Origin: Eretmocerus hayati
Lineage: Eukaryota; Arthropoda; Insecta; Hymenoptera; Aphelinidae
NCBI GenBank assembly: GCA_029851415.1
Contig: CM056743.1
Span: 27,194,905 to 27,258,904, forward strand
Direction: 5' to 3'
Length of the DNA: 64,000 nucleotides
Shown here: positions 1-11,256 of the stretch, one piece after another
How the letters are laid out: the number at the start of each line of letters is the position of its first letter
How positions within the stretch are numbered: position 1 is the first letter of the stretch
The notes under the pieces: generated by a model
What the model was told of the DNA's origin: nothing
Seen by the model: the letters and a program-made list of their open reading frames with translations, nothing else
Databases searched by the model: none
Translations under genes and position numbers: made by a program

Positions 1-659
1 AGTGTATTGATTTTTTCAAGAACTATTCAAACTCTTGAGAGCCGGCATTTTCGAAGTTCGGGAAACGCTGAAAATCTCTAATAAAATTGGTGAAATGACC
101 CCCACGTAAGCCCAAACTCAAGGTGGATGTTGGTTGATCATGTCATAGGGCTACATGACGCATCCCGGTCGAGCGAGCCATGTTGACTGCTAGGAAAGAT
201 CCATAAATTACGTGAAGGCCTCCGGGGTGGGAGTGTCCAACCAGGTTCTTCTCGGGTTCTTACCATAACTACTCTGATATGCAGGGGGTAGGTATCAGAT
301 CAGCACTATAAGACCAGTCCAACATATTACGGATTCCATTGAGTGCCAAACACCCTCAGCTGTGGTACGAAGAACGGCACAAATACATAAGGAGGGAGTC
401 GATAGCATGTGAACCCCATCGCTCTCCTTACTTGCTCCATAATGTATACTGTAAAAGGAGTTCCGAGAAAATCACTAATTTGACGAATAAGAAATCGGGC
501 AACCTACGCTGAGCGTAGTGAGATCACTACTCTGTTACTAATATGTTATTATGTGGATTGGATGAGCAATGAATTTTTTGAACGAACTATATTCGATCAT
601 TATTGTGTATCTGAATTCCATCAATTTACATAGGGAAAAATATTATCTTCATGAATTTT
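1..659. other. No recognised gene
   Basis: I see no gene, terminal repeat or strong internal repeat here. The stretch from about 660 onward becomes recognisable as retroelement sequence, so part of this may be a 5' portion of that element that has decayed too far to read. Confidence 0.4.
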
Positions 660-1810
660 TCAGGACATTGGACAAAGGGATAAGGCGTTCTGAGGGAAAT
701 CAATCCATGCGTGCCCTCGCATCCACCACTCGGACATCAGCGTACGATGGTGCGTTTTCTATGCAAGCAATGGAAGAATGGGAATCGGTACCAATTAGCA
801 TACGCTTTTACGCATTTGTCAGATGCTCTCGATCAGAAGAAGAACATTTGGAAGGAGATGCGCAATCTCGGACTCTTGCCTAAGAGCAAAGAGGAGGAAC
901 TGCATGGCTTTACACCGGATGAGTTGAACGCACACCGCACACTTTGCGGGAGTTTCCGTTTCGCCCCACGAAAATATCAATGAAGCAATGGGCGATATTG
1001 ACTCGGCACCGGAGGAGGGGTTTAAATTTAAGCCCACAAATTGCAGTGATGTAGTCCTTGCTATCAGACATTTCTCCACACAGGCCCGTGGAGCGGATGG
1101 GATACCCAAAGAGTGATCGCGGAAGCTCTTCTGACTATTGGTGATCTTATTGTACATATTTTTAACTCCTCTTTCGCTCATGGCATTTTTCCTGAGACTT
1201 GGAAGCAAGTGCAGCTGATCACATTGAAGAAGACTGCCGCTCCATGAATGGTCTTGGAGTTCCGTCTCATAGCGGTGCTATGTTCAATCTCCAAGGTTCT
1301 GGAAAAAATCGCACACGACAGAATCACGGAGTATTTGAAAATCGAGAAGATGCTTGATCACTTCCAGACTGGTTCTAAGTACCCAGACAGCTTTATGGAA
1401 ATTGACTAATGACATCAGAGTAGGTATTGACAGGAAGGAGATCACTCTGCTCCTACTATTCGATTTTAGTGAAGCTTTTGACACAATCTCACTAACTAAG
1501 CTGTTGAGGAAGCTACGACATCTTGGCTTCTTAAGATCGGCACTCCTGTGAATAAAATCATATTTACAGGATCGCACCCAGCAAATCACTTCTAAAGTAG
1601 GCAAATCTGATCGGCTCGAAACCAATCTGGGTGTTCTACAGGGGTCCATCCTTGGGGCTCTCCTCTTCAGCTTGTATGTGAATGACTTGGCTGGTTTGCT
1701 AGACAGAACGTCGGTACATCATCTATTTCATGCGGATGACCTCCAAATTATCTCCAAATCGAGAAAAATGAGATCAGAGGAGGCATCGCTCGACTAGAAG
1801 AAATATGACT
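660..1810 (+). pseudogene. Non-LTR retrotransposon (CR1/Jockey-like) ORF2 fragment, linker and reverse transcriptase
   Basis: Three-frame reading of the plus strand gives a broken but recognisable ORF2. The linker ahead of the RT appears at about 830-1000 (DELNAHRTL). The RT N-terminal region follows at about 1060-1220 (ARGADGIPK, FPETWKQVQL). Then come ISKVLEKIAHDRI (about 1290) and the catalytic block LLLLFDFSEAFDTIS (1450-1495). VLQGSILGALLFSLYVNDL lies at 1630-1690 and the second catalytic pair as HADDLQII at 1730-1760. In the family this enzyme performs target-primed reverse transcription. Several frameshifts and stops make this copy dead. The frame breaks off at 1810 where the foldback element begins, and the same RT resumes at 8014. 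Confidence 0.8.
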
Positions 1811-2388
1811 CACACACTTGCATGAAACCCAATTTGTGACACAATTATTCTCACCCTGAAAACAAGCGATATCGGAAATTTGCAAGAAGGGGGATTGTAG
1901 GTTTTTTCATGTAGATTATGAATCTTTTTCCCAATTGGAGCCTCCGAGACTCATACGCTGCCGGCTAGCAGAAAAACGCGAAAAAACGCAGTTTTAGTGG
2001 TTTAACTTGATGGGGATGCATTTTACACAATTTTTGTAGGGGCAAAAGTTGTTGCATTTTTGATACAAATTGGACGATATGATCAGTTTTTCGTGAAACC
2101 GAATTTTTTGGTGTTATTTGCCATTTTGGAGGGCTATATTTAAGCTATATTTAAAAATTTGGACTACGGCAATCGAAAGAGCAGAAAATTTTACGACGGA
2201 TAATGTACTTCGGAAATTTGGAAAAAGGATTTTTGGAGGTGGTCTAGGGAGTGACAATAGAGGAAAAACTGAAAAAACAGAGAAAAACTGGTAATTCGTG
2301 AATTCTCGATGTGTAATCGCGAATGTGCCACCTCGTTCACGATGAGGATACCTTTTTACATTATCAACCAAATATTTGCCGTGTTCCA

Positions 2389-3035
2389 CACGCTAAAAAC
2401 AGTTTAGTTAAACTAGCGAATTTTTCTGCTCGACTAGCGATTTTCTGCTGCTGTTTCCAGACAGCGAAAATAGTTTGCTGTCGTAACTAGATCTTAATCT
2501 ACTGGGACCACACAAAACATGTCATTGTTATTGAATTTGCTCTGAAGGACACGAGGTGAAGGATCTCTTATGGATGACCACATGCAATTGTATTTCAACA
2601 GTGACTTACCACCGTTGGAAAAAAATAAGTAAACTCACCTTCTAAATCCTCAATTAATTATGGAGGGTGGGTGATTTGGGTGTAAACAATGACAAGAGGT
2701 TATATTCATTTGGTTGCAAATTAGCCGCAACAACTAAAATGGAGCTCGCCCAGCACGCAACTTGTGCTGTTTTACCCATTTCGAGTCGCTGCGACACCAA
2801 AATTTTTTGCAGCGCAGATGGCGTAGCTATTTTTGCGAAATAATTTGCTAGCTGAACCCAAAAATTTTTCTAGATTTGCAGAACGTCTTCTAGCGAAATC
2901 TGTTTGCTGATTTATCGAGGCAACCTGTGCCTGATTTTGCAGCAGAGCAAGACCAGATGAAAATGTTGTTGGATAAGCGAGGATCCTTACAGCAAATTCT
3001 GTTTTGCTGTCGGAGCTCGATCTTTTTTTAGCGTG
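2389..3035. mobile_element. 647-bp MITE-like insertion in the left foldback arm
   Basis: It starts CACGCTAAAAA and ends TTTTTAGCGTG, an 11-bp terminal inverted repeat. It interrupts a satellite monomer exactly: the flanks read ..GTTCCA and CAGGAGTG.., which rejoin to the uninterrupted monomer if CA is the duplicated target. The interior is rich in CTAGCGA and CTGCTG-type short motifs and has no coding frame. The matching place in the right arm is uninterrupted, so the insertion followed formation of the palindrome. Superfamily is not assignable; a 2-bp CA duplication is unusual. Confidence 0.7.
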
Positions 3036-3625
3036 CAGGAGTGCGTAGATACACCTGCTGGACTCTGAGCCTGGTTATAGCGAGTCTTCGGGTCATATTC
3101 CGTGCAAAGCTGTGTGAATCCGATCGAAATCATGAATTCTCGAGGTGTAATCGCGAATGTGCCACCTCGTCCACAATGGGGACACCTTTGTGCATCATCA
3201 ACCAACTATTTGCCGTGTTCCAGGAGTGCCTAGATACACCTGCTGGACTCCGAGACCGGTCATAGCGAGTCTTGGGGTCATATTCTGTGCAAAGCCCTAC
3301 GAATCCGATCAAAATCATAAGTTCTTGAGGTGTAATCGCGAATGTGCCATCTCGATCACAATGAAGTTACCTTTCTACATCATCAGCCAACTATTTGCCG
3401 TGTTCCAAAAGTGCCTAGACACACCTGCTGGGCTCTGAGACTGGTTATAGCGAGTCTTGCGGTCATATTCTGTGCAAATCCCTATGAATCCGATCAAAAT
3501 CATGAATTCTCGAGGTGTAATCGCAAATGTGCCACCTCGTCCACGATGAGGATACCTTCCTACATCATCAATCAACTATTTTCCGTGTTCCAGAAGTGCG
3601 TGGATACACCTGCTGGACTCTGAGA
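3036..3625 (+). repeat. 184-bp tandem repeat array, left arm
   Basis: The landmark TAGATACACCTGCTGG-type block recurs near 3045, 3230, 3415 and 3600, giving a period of 184-185 bp and just over three monomers. A partial monomer also lies at about 2290-2388, ahead of the MITE. Each monomer contains the segment CGAGGTGTAATCGCGAATGTGCCA. The overlapping 93-codon open frames here are by-products of the repeat and not genes. Confidence 0.9.
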
Positions 3626-4390
3626 CTTTTGGGGCCAAAGTCAAAGTAGAGCCCGGCAAATCCCATGAGAAGCATGAATTCAATCTTGGGACTTTCTTAC
3701 CGTAGCACACACTAGACCAAAATCCGACACATTTGTCCCTCCTCCAATCTCTTTTATGTTAAATGAAGAATGTGGGAGTGGATCAAAAAAATAGTTGATG
3801 CTTGATGAGGTTGATAATAATCGAATCGACCGACCCGATCCTCGAATCAAGAATGAAAAACATTGGTGCTCGGATGTTCATTGTGATGAAACCGAATGAC
3901 ATGATCTTCGACCTTGCTTTCACTGCAGATCACCGAAAAATCAGTTGGTTCCATAGCGAAAAAGAGGACCAAGGGTGTGGGGATAGTCCAGGGTCTTCTG
4001 TTCTCATCACTTATCACATCAAATTTCACTCCTCATTACCCGAATGGAAATACTTCCCAACTTACTGGCGGAGAACTCGCAATTTTCAGTTGGGTTCACA
4101 AAAAAAGGATCACCATGGATTTTCCTTTCACATGAATATTTATTCGTTCAGCAAAATTTCAACATACAGGTATCCATGATTCCATGGTTGATCACAAATT
4201 CTGGATACATTTACGGTTGGTTTAAGCAACATCTGCAACATGCCCAAGTACCTAACCAACAGGTCCAATACTGAAATAGTAAGGCATTGGAAACAAGGTT
4301 CATGTGAAAGACTCGGGCACCATCGAGAATCGAGACTAGAAACGGAAAATATCCACATCAAACGAAAGTTATCCTATAAGAGACACAGCC

Positions 4391-6139
4391 CGTTCTTGAT
4401 TTACAACAGTAACCGAAAGAATTGTAGAATCTCCTACTAATTCTCCAAAAGGTAACGACCAATTATTTTCATTCCGCCAACTCAAACACATCAAGCACAA
4501 TACATCTAGATAGTATTCTGTCTAAGCAATAGCAACCGAGAACAAAATATTTTAGGTTTGAAAACTTCGAATTTAAGCCTCAAAAAAATCATTGAAAACT
4601 AAAACCTTACTTTTTCACATAAGAAATGACCGTAAATACTCTTTTCATCGTGTTTGCCAGGAAACTGTACGTCGAAAATTGGTATTTTCAACCATTCTCA
4701 GGAAATGGAAAGTGGTTATAGACGCCGAGAATCGTTTCGAAAGCAATTTCTCAAGTTATCATCACCTACGCATGCGCGTTGATCTTCATGTCTGACAGTA
4801 TCTTGAATCGATAGCCAGTATGATTCGCTTCAAAATGACCTCGTGACAAAGTCAATTCGACGTAGTAGAACCCGAGATCTAGCTGGTCCGAAAAAATGAG
4901 AAAATCCAAGGTATGTAATCTGTGAGGCCATGGATCCGTACACGACAACCCTCTTTAATTGCCCCAAGAACGCGAATTTTGAGTCGGGGTGTTTCAGAGA
5001 CTCAAATGTTTGTTTTCCTTCTATTTTTAGGCGCAGAAACCAAGTCCGTGGTCAGGTCTGTCCCTAACCCTTGGGATTTTTCTCTCTGTTGAAAAAAATC
5101 GCCCGAGAGTGATGGGTCATGTCTAGCCTCTTTGTACTCTTTTGAAATGGACGCTGCGCGTACAGGAAGGAACGAATGAGGCAGGTTACGAATAGAGCTA
5201 TGTAGTTCCACTCATTTTGACCAACTTATCATGCTGGTGTTTTTGAGCCTCGAGGAGGTGTTTACAAAAAGTGATATTGAGCAATATAACGGCATCCCGC
5301 TCTGTAGTCTAATCAACAGGCTCATGCTTTTCTTCGAATTTATTCTTGACCGCCAAAGTCGTCGGCATCATTATTGCCTAGTTTGAACGAGTAGGGAACC
5401 ATAGTTCTATCCGTAACCTGGTACGAATTGAGTAGAAACTTCGTAGCCTCATGTAATCATATGTACCGCGCAGCATCCATTTCAAATTAGTACAAAGAGG
5501 CTAAAAATGACCCTTCATCTCGGCGTGGTTTTTGAAATTGCATTTCTCTTGAGTCTAAATTAAAAGTTTTCGGGACGCAAATATTTTTCCTTCGGTTGCC
5601 ATTGTTTCAAAAATATAGGAAGGAAAATTCAGGAAGATTCACTGAGGTGCGTTCAAATGCGACTCAATGGAAGAATGATTGCTTCTTAGCGTATTTCAGA
5701 TTCAGGTTTTTATGGCGCCCGAAAAAATTGGGTCGACCTTGGGACTTGAAGAATCTTCCTCTCCTTACTCAGGTGTTGGAAACTAGGGTAAATCTCCTCG
5801 GGGTCCATACCCGACCAGGGCCGGTTCACCATGCTTATCTACCTGGTCCATCTAATTTGATGTGAATCAGCTGACAATAAACCGACTGGAAACTTTCCTT
5901 AGTAAGAAGTAAAGGAAGTCAGAAGAGTACCAGCGATATACCACAGAGATGAACAACTGAGAGCTGGGACCTAACATAGAATTCGCAGGAATCGCAAACT
6001 TGGAAATGGTAACTAATATTTCTTCGAACCATATTTATGAACGTTGGGAAAATTTTTACAGATAGCCGTTGGCTTTTGGAGAGTTTGTGGGGAATTTCAC
6101 AGATCTTCTGGCTATCCCTCGTCATTGCCACTCAAATCT
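4391..6139. other. Central loop of the foldback element
   Basis: This is the single-copy centre between the inverted arms. I find no frame with recognisable protein similarity, no terminal repeats and no tandem structure. It is where a transposase would sit if the element were autonomous, so the copy looks non-autonomous. Confidence 0.5.
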
Positions 6140-6899
6140 AGACAGTGTTTTTGATAGAATAACTTGCATTTGGACTTTCGATTCTAGTCTCGATTCTCGA
6201 TGGTGCCCAAGTCTGTCACATGAACCTTGTTTCCAATGCCTCACTATTTCAGTATTGGACCTGTTGGTTAGGTACTTGGGCATGTTGCAGATGTTGCTTG
6301 AACTAACCATAAATGTATCCTAGATTCGTGATCAACCTATGGAATCATGAATACCTGTATGCTGAAATTTTGCTGAACGAATGAATATTCATGTGAAAGG
6401 AAAATCTATGGTGATCCTTTTTTGTGAACCCAACTCAGAATCGCGACATCCCCGCCAGTAAGTTGGGGAGTATTTCCATTCGGGTAATGAGGAGTGAAAT
6501 TTGATGTGATAAGTGATGAGAACAGAAGACTCTGGACTATCCCCACACCCTTGGTCCTCTTTTTCGCTATGGAACCAACTGATTTTTCGGTGATCTGCAG
6601 TGAAAGTAAGGTCGAACATTGGGTCAATCGGTTTATACTCAATGAACATTCGAGCACCAACGTTTCTCATTCTTAATTCGAGGATTGGGTCGGTCGATTC
6701 GATTATTATCAACCTTTTCAACCGAAGTATTTTTTTTTATCCAATCCCACATTCTTCATTTTACATAAAAGACATTGGAGGAGGGACAGGTTTGTGGAAT
6801 TTCGGTCTAGTGAGTGCGAAGGAAAGAAAGTCCCAGGATTAATTCCATGCTTTTCATCGGATTTGCCGGGCTGTACATTGACTCTGACCCCAGAACTCT

Positions 6900-7560
6900 C
6901 AGAGTCCCGCAGGTGTATCTAGGCACTTCTGGAACACGGCAAACAGTTGGTTGATGATGTAGGAAAATAACTCTGTCGTGATCAAGATGGCGCAGTCGCG
7001 ATTACACCTCGAGAATTCATGATTTTGATCGGACTCACACAGCTCTGCACGGAATATGACCCCAAGACTCGCTATAACCGGTCTCAGAGTCCAGCAGGTG
7101 TATCTACGCACTTCTGGAACACGGCAAATAGTCAGTTGATGATGTAGAAAGGTATCCCCATTGTGGACGAGGTGGCACATTCGCGATTACACCTCGAGGT
7201 TTCATGATTTCGATCGGATTCATAGGGCTTTGCACGGAATATGACCCCAACACTCGCTATAACCGGTCTCAGAGTCCAGCAGGTGTATCTAGGCACTCCT
7301 GGAACACGGCAAATAGTTGGTTGATGATGTAGAAAGGTATCTTCATTGTGGACGAGGTGGCACATTTGCGATTACACCTCGAGATTTCATGATTTTGATC
7401 GGACTCACACAGCTTTGCACGGAATATGACCCCAAGACTCGCTATAACCGGTCTCAGAGTCCAGCAGGTGTATCTACGCATTCCTGGAATACGGCAAATA
7501 TTTGGTTGATAATGTAGAGAGGTATCCTCATTGTGAACGAGGTGGCACATTTATGGATTA
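6900..7560 (-). repeat. 184-bp tandem repeat array, right arm (inverted)
   Basis: The same monomer as at 3036-3625 is present in reverse orientation. The block CCAGCAGGTGTATCTA recurs near 7093, 7276 and 7461, with a variant near 6908, and so has the same 183-185 bp period. Monomers differ from each other by scattered substitutions. Confidence 0.9.
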
Positions 7561-8013
7561 CACCTCGAGAATTCACGAATTACCCGTTTTTCTCTGTTTT
7601 TTCAGTTTTTCCTCCATTGTCACTCTCTAGATCACCTCCAAAAATCCTTCTTCAAAATTTCAAAATATCTACTAAAAACCCTCCAAAATGGCAAATAACA
7701 CCAAAAAATTCGGTTTTACGAAAAACTGGTCATATTGTCCGATTCGTATCAAAAAATGCAACAACTTTTGTCCCCATAAAATTTTGTGTAAAATGCATCC
7801 CCATCAAGTTAAACCACTAAAACTGAGTTTTTTCCGCGATTTTCGCGTTTTTCTGCTAGCCGGCAGCGTATGAGTCTCGGAAGCTCCAATTGGGAAAAAG
7901 ATTCATAATCTACGTGAAAAAACCTACAATTCCCCTTCTTGCAAATTTTCGATATCGCTTGTTTTCAGGGTGAGAATAGTTGTGTCGCAAATCGGGTTTC
8001 ATGCAACTGTGTG

Positions 8014-8475
8014 GGATGCCTAGTTGCTGAGTAGGCCAGAGCTTCCGGCCTGTATTTCAACGCTGGCAAGACCAAGGCGATCCACTTTGGCTCGGAGAAG
8101 ATTATCAAAGATCCGAGGAGAATGGACTTGCCAGGGGTTGAGATACAGGAAGGAAAGTTCATCCCATTCAGTGATACGGTTGTGAGTCTTGGTGTTACAC
8201 TTGACAGTGAATTGACGTGGAAACCGCACATTGACCAAGTAACTAAGGAAGTCGGCAGAGCTCTATACGGTCTGCGGTTTTTTAGAGCATGTATCACCAG
8301 ACCTCTCCGAATTCGCCTAGTCGAGTCATTGGTTCAACCGCACCGAGATTATTGCACGGTCATGTACCTCGACGCCACGGACGAACAGTAGCAATGGATA
8401 CAGAGACTAAGCGATTCATGTGTGACATATATTTTTAATCTTAGGAGAGACGAGCACATCACCCTGTTTAGGGAG
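8014..8475 (+). pseudogene. Non-LTR retrotransposon RT fragment, continuation
   Basis: The RT that stops at 1810 continues here. ARASGLYFNAGKTKAIHFGS reads at about 8037-8096, followed by an open stretch at 8122-8391 with VSLGVTLDSELTWKPHIDQV and a stop, then LRRDEHITLFRE up to 8475. This is the usual RT thumb and C-terminal block of CR1/Jockey-type elements. The frame is cut at 8475 by the BEL LTR, and a few codons continue after 18685. Confidence 0.8.
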
Positions 8476-8795
8476 TGTTGTATTAGGGGGACTGGTGCAG
8501 GAATTCGTGAAATAACTCAAAAGAATACTTCTAAACTTGAAATGCAAAGAGGAGTTTATTCTAAAATTACACGGACCACTCAAGAGGCAACTTCTCTCTT
8601 TGAATGGCCAGGCTCAACTAACTACCGCATAATATGGCTGATCCGCCGTCGAACTCCGTGACAGAACGCCTCCTTCGTAAACCGAGCCGCCGCGACACGA
8701 TAAGTCACACCACACAGAACGCGGGCGTAGGGCCACGACGCTCTTTGTACACGTGCGCTCTCTCGCTAAAATACTCATACACACACAATCCAACA
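8476..8795 (-). repeat. BEL 3' LTR
   Basis: This 320-bp copy is nearly identical to 18361-18680, with a handful of substitutions (for example the CTTCGTAAA/CTTGATAAA difference near 8673). It starts TGTTG and ends CAACA. It is the 3' LTR because the element reads on the minus strand. Confidence 0.95.
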
Positions 8796-8806
8796 TCCTC
8801 CCACCA
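8796..8806 (-). other. Polypurine tract of the BEL element
   Basis: On the minus strand the bases abutting the 3' LTR are TGGTGGGAGGA, a purine-rich run at the position expected for the plus-strand primer. Assignment is by position and composition. Confidence 0.6.
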
Positions 8807-8886
8807 TTGAGATGAGTTACAATTCGTCTCATCTCAATCATGAAATCCCTGCATAGTTTGAATTCACACTCGCAAGAGACAATTTT

Positions 8887-11256
8887 TTAGTGATAAGACA
8901 ATCGATTTGGGGCCTTTACATTTCTCCCACTGCGCATTACACACCTCACATCAGATTGATTGCTATGAGCACCTTTTTCACGATTGTTATCACTTTTTTC
9001 ACCGCACTTTACACTGGTCACATCTTCTTTAAACTTTTTCACTATTACATCGTTGAAGCTTTCCTCGTTTTTGTCATTACACTTGACTTCCAGAGGATGA
9101 ATTCTCTGAATGGGTCTGGTTAGCTCACCATTCGCAGTTTTTAATCGCACAACACGAATCTTTCCATCTTTCCCATGAATCACATTGATCACACGTGCCA
9201 TAGGCCAATCTATACGTTTGCGATTGTCACTCTCAATCAATACAATATCGCCTACATTCACACATGTATCAAACTTTTTTCCTTTAGAGCCACGGTACAT
9301 CAATAAGCCTAAATACTCATTACGGAATCTCTTTCGCAACTCTTGCTTGACACTTTGACGATATTCATACCTCTTATTAAAATCACACCTCTCAATTGCA
9401 TCCAGATCCAACATGCCAATTTCTTTTATTTCCTGCAAAAACATGGATGGCGTGAGAGGGACAACATCGTGATCATTCTCTGACATGAAATTTATGGGAC
9501 GAGAATTGATCACTGCTGTACATTCATCCAACACAGTCAACATTTCTTCATAATCTAGGCAAGACTTTTTCAAAGTACGCCTCAACAATCTCTTCAAAAT
9601 TCCATTCATACGTTCCCAAAAACCTCCCCACCAAGCTGCAGTGGGTGGATTGAATTTCCACTCAATCTTTGTGGTCTGAGAGAATTTATCGTAATTCAAT
9701 TTTTTCAGTAGATTATATAGACCAACAAAATTGAGACCATTATCACAATAAATTACCGAGGGTCTACCTCGTTTTGAAATGAATCTTCTCAAAGCCATCA
9801 AAAAAGATGCAGTACTCATTGATTTTACTAGTTCTAAGTGAACTGCTCTGAAAACAGCACAAGTGAAAAGACAAATCCACGATTTTGTTCCCTCTTTCAG
9901 ATAGATAGGACCAGTGAGATCAACCCCAATTATCTCAAAAACTGCTACATCTCTGACTCGATCTAAAGGTAGAGGGGGAGCACCGACGCTCAAAGATTTG
10001 GATTCATGTCTTTGACAGCTCTTACACAATTTCAGTACTGCTCTAATTGCTTTTCTACCTCCTAAGATCCAATACTCTAATCTCAAATTACTTAGGAGGA
10101 TTTCAACTCCTGCGTGATTCAAACATTCATATTTCTGTTGAATAAGTCGCTTTACTGTGTCATGATTCCCAGGCAAAATTATGGGACACCTAAAATTGAA
10201 GGTATCATCTCTACAAACTATTCTTGATTTTAGTCGAATTAAACCAATTTCATCTTCAAAAGGGTTCAATTCCTTGAGACGATCATCTATCAAACCTTGA
10301 AAATACTCCGACTGTATCATTTTGAACAAGAAAATTTCTGAGTTTTTCATCTCTCTGAAACTCAAACAGTTAGATTTTTTCATTTTTATTGAAGCTACAC
10401 CTGAATCTGTCGTGTTCTCAGCTCTCTCGTGTGATTCAGTAATCTTGATTTTACAGTTCGAAATGAAACGAATCATCCATGCCAAAATTCTCACAGTCTG
10501 AAAATGATCCGAGTACTTCTCAACATACCAAGGTTTTACTTCGTTTGAATCAATACCAGAAAGGGTCATCAATGTTGTTGATTTCATTTCTTGTTTTTGG
10601 GCAGATTTTTTCAATTCTCTATTTATCGCTTCCTCATCAAAATCTGATTGATCATTAGGCCAATGTTCACGTGATTCGCGTAACCACTCGGGACCCTCCC
10701 ACCAACGAGACAGGAGTAACTGATCTACTTTACACCCTCTCGATGGTAGATCAGCAGGATTCAATGAACCGGGGACAAACCTCCAACAGTCTGCATTTGA
10801 CAACTTGCGTATTTCGTTTACCCGGTTCCACACAAATGTGGCCCAATTTGATTGCCTGCGAATCCATGCCAAAACGGTTGTTGAGTCAGACCAATAGAAA
10901 ACTTCTAAATTTTCGAGATTCAATACGGCCAAGATATTTTTTGTCAATCTTGCTCCGATACACGCCGCTAACAATTCTAAACGCGGAGTATTCTGACGTG
11001 TCTGTTTTGTAGGAGCAACTCTCGTCTTAGCTTCGACAAAATGAATTTCAACACCTGACGCATTTTCAATTCGTAAAAGAATTACTGCCGCAAAAGCTAC
11101 TTTGCTTGCGTCACAAAAAGTGTGAAGACTGAAACGGTCATCTCCACCTGTAATTCCTAATATGCATCGAGGAATCTGAACCTGCTCTAAATCTTTCAAT
11201 TCATCTACCCAACTCAAAAATCGTTTTGCTACACTGTCACTAACTTCATCATCTCA
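8887..11256 (-). pseudogene. BEL pol, RNase H and integrase part
   Basis: A 776-codon open stretch follows a TGA at 11254-11256 that separates it from the RT part in the same frame. Near the N-terminus are RNase H features: FCDASKVAFAAV, LELLAACIGARL and YWSDSTTVLAWI. About residues 350-395 hold the integrase zinc-binding His/Cys set, ending CKSCQRH. The integrase core follows with GVDLTGPIY, VIYCDNGLNFVG and WWGGFWERM, matching a D,D-35-E triad. A C-terminal chromatin or DNA-binding region runs to the stop. RNase H removes the RNA template and integrase inserts the cDNA. The domain itself is intact; the upstream stop is the only lesion seen here. Confidence 0.9.

Larger units (their letters stand above)
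1811..8013. mobile_element. 6.2-kb foldback element with satellite-bearing arms
   Basis: The ends are inverted copies: CACACACTTGCATGAAACCC at 1811-1830 against the reverse complement of 7994-8013, one mismatch in 20. Complementarity continues inward through 1811-2388, the 184-bp repeat arrays, and 3640-4390 paired with 6140-6880. The arms are therefore about 1.9 kb (right) and 2.6 kb (left); the left is longer because of a 647-bp insertion at 2389-3035. The loop is about 4390-6140. No transposase frame is visible. The organisation (long arms containing tandem repeats) resembles Drosophila FB and Galileo elements, but the terminal sequence does not show that relationship. It sits inside a reverse-transcriptase reading frame, which proves insertion. 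I find no clear target-site duplication. Confidence 0.85.

Noticed and set aside
3041..3623. Repeated 93-codon open frames as a gene family
   Set aside because: They follow the 184-bp repeat period exactly and exist in the inverted arm as well; they are satellite sequence.
3036..7560. CRISPR-like array
   Set aside because: The repeats are 184 bp with no spacers, in eukaryotic transposon DNA.
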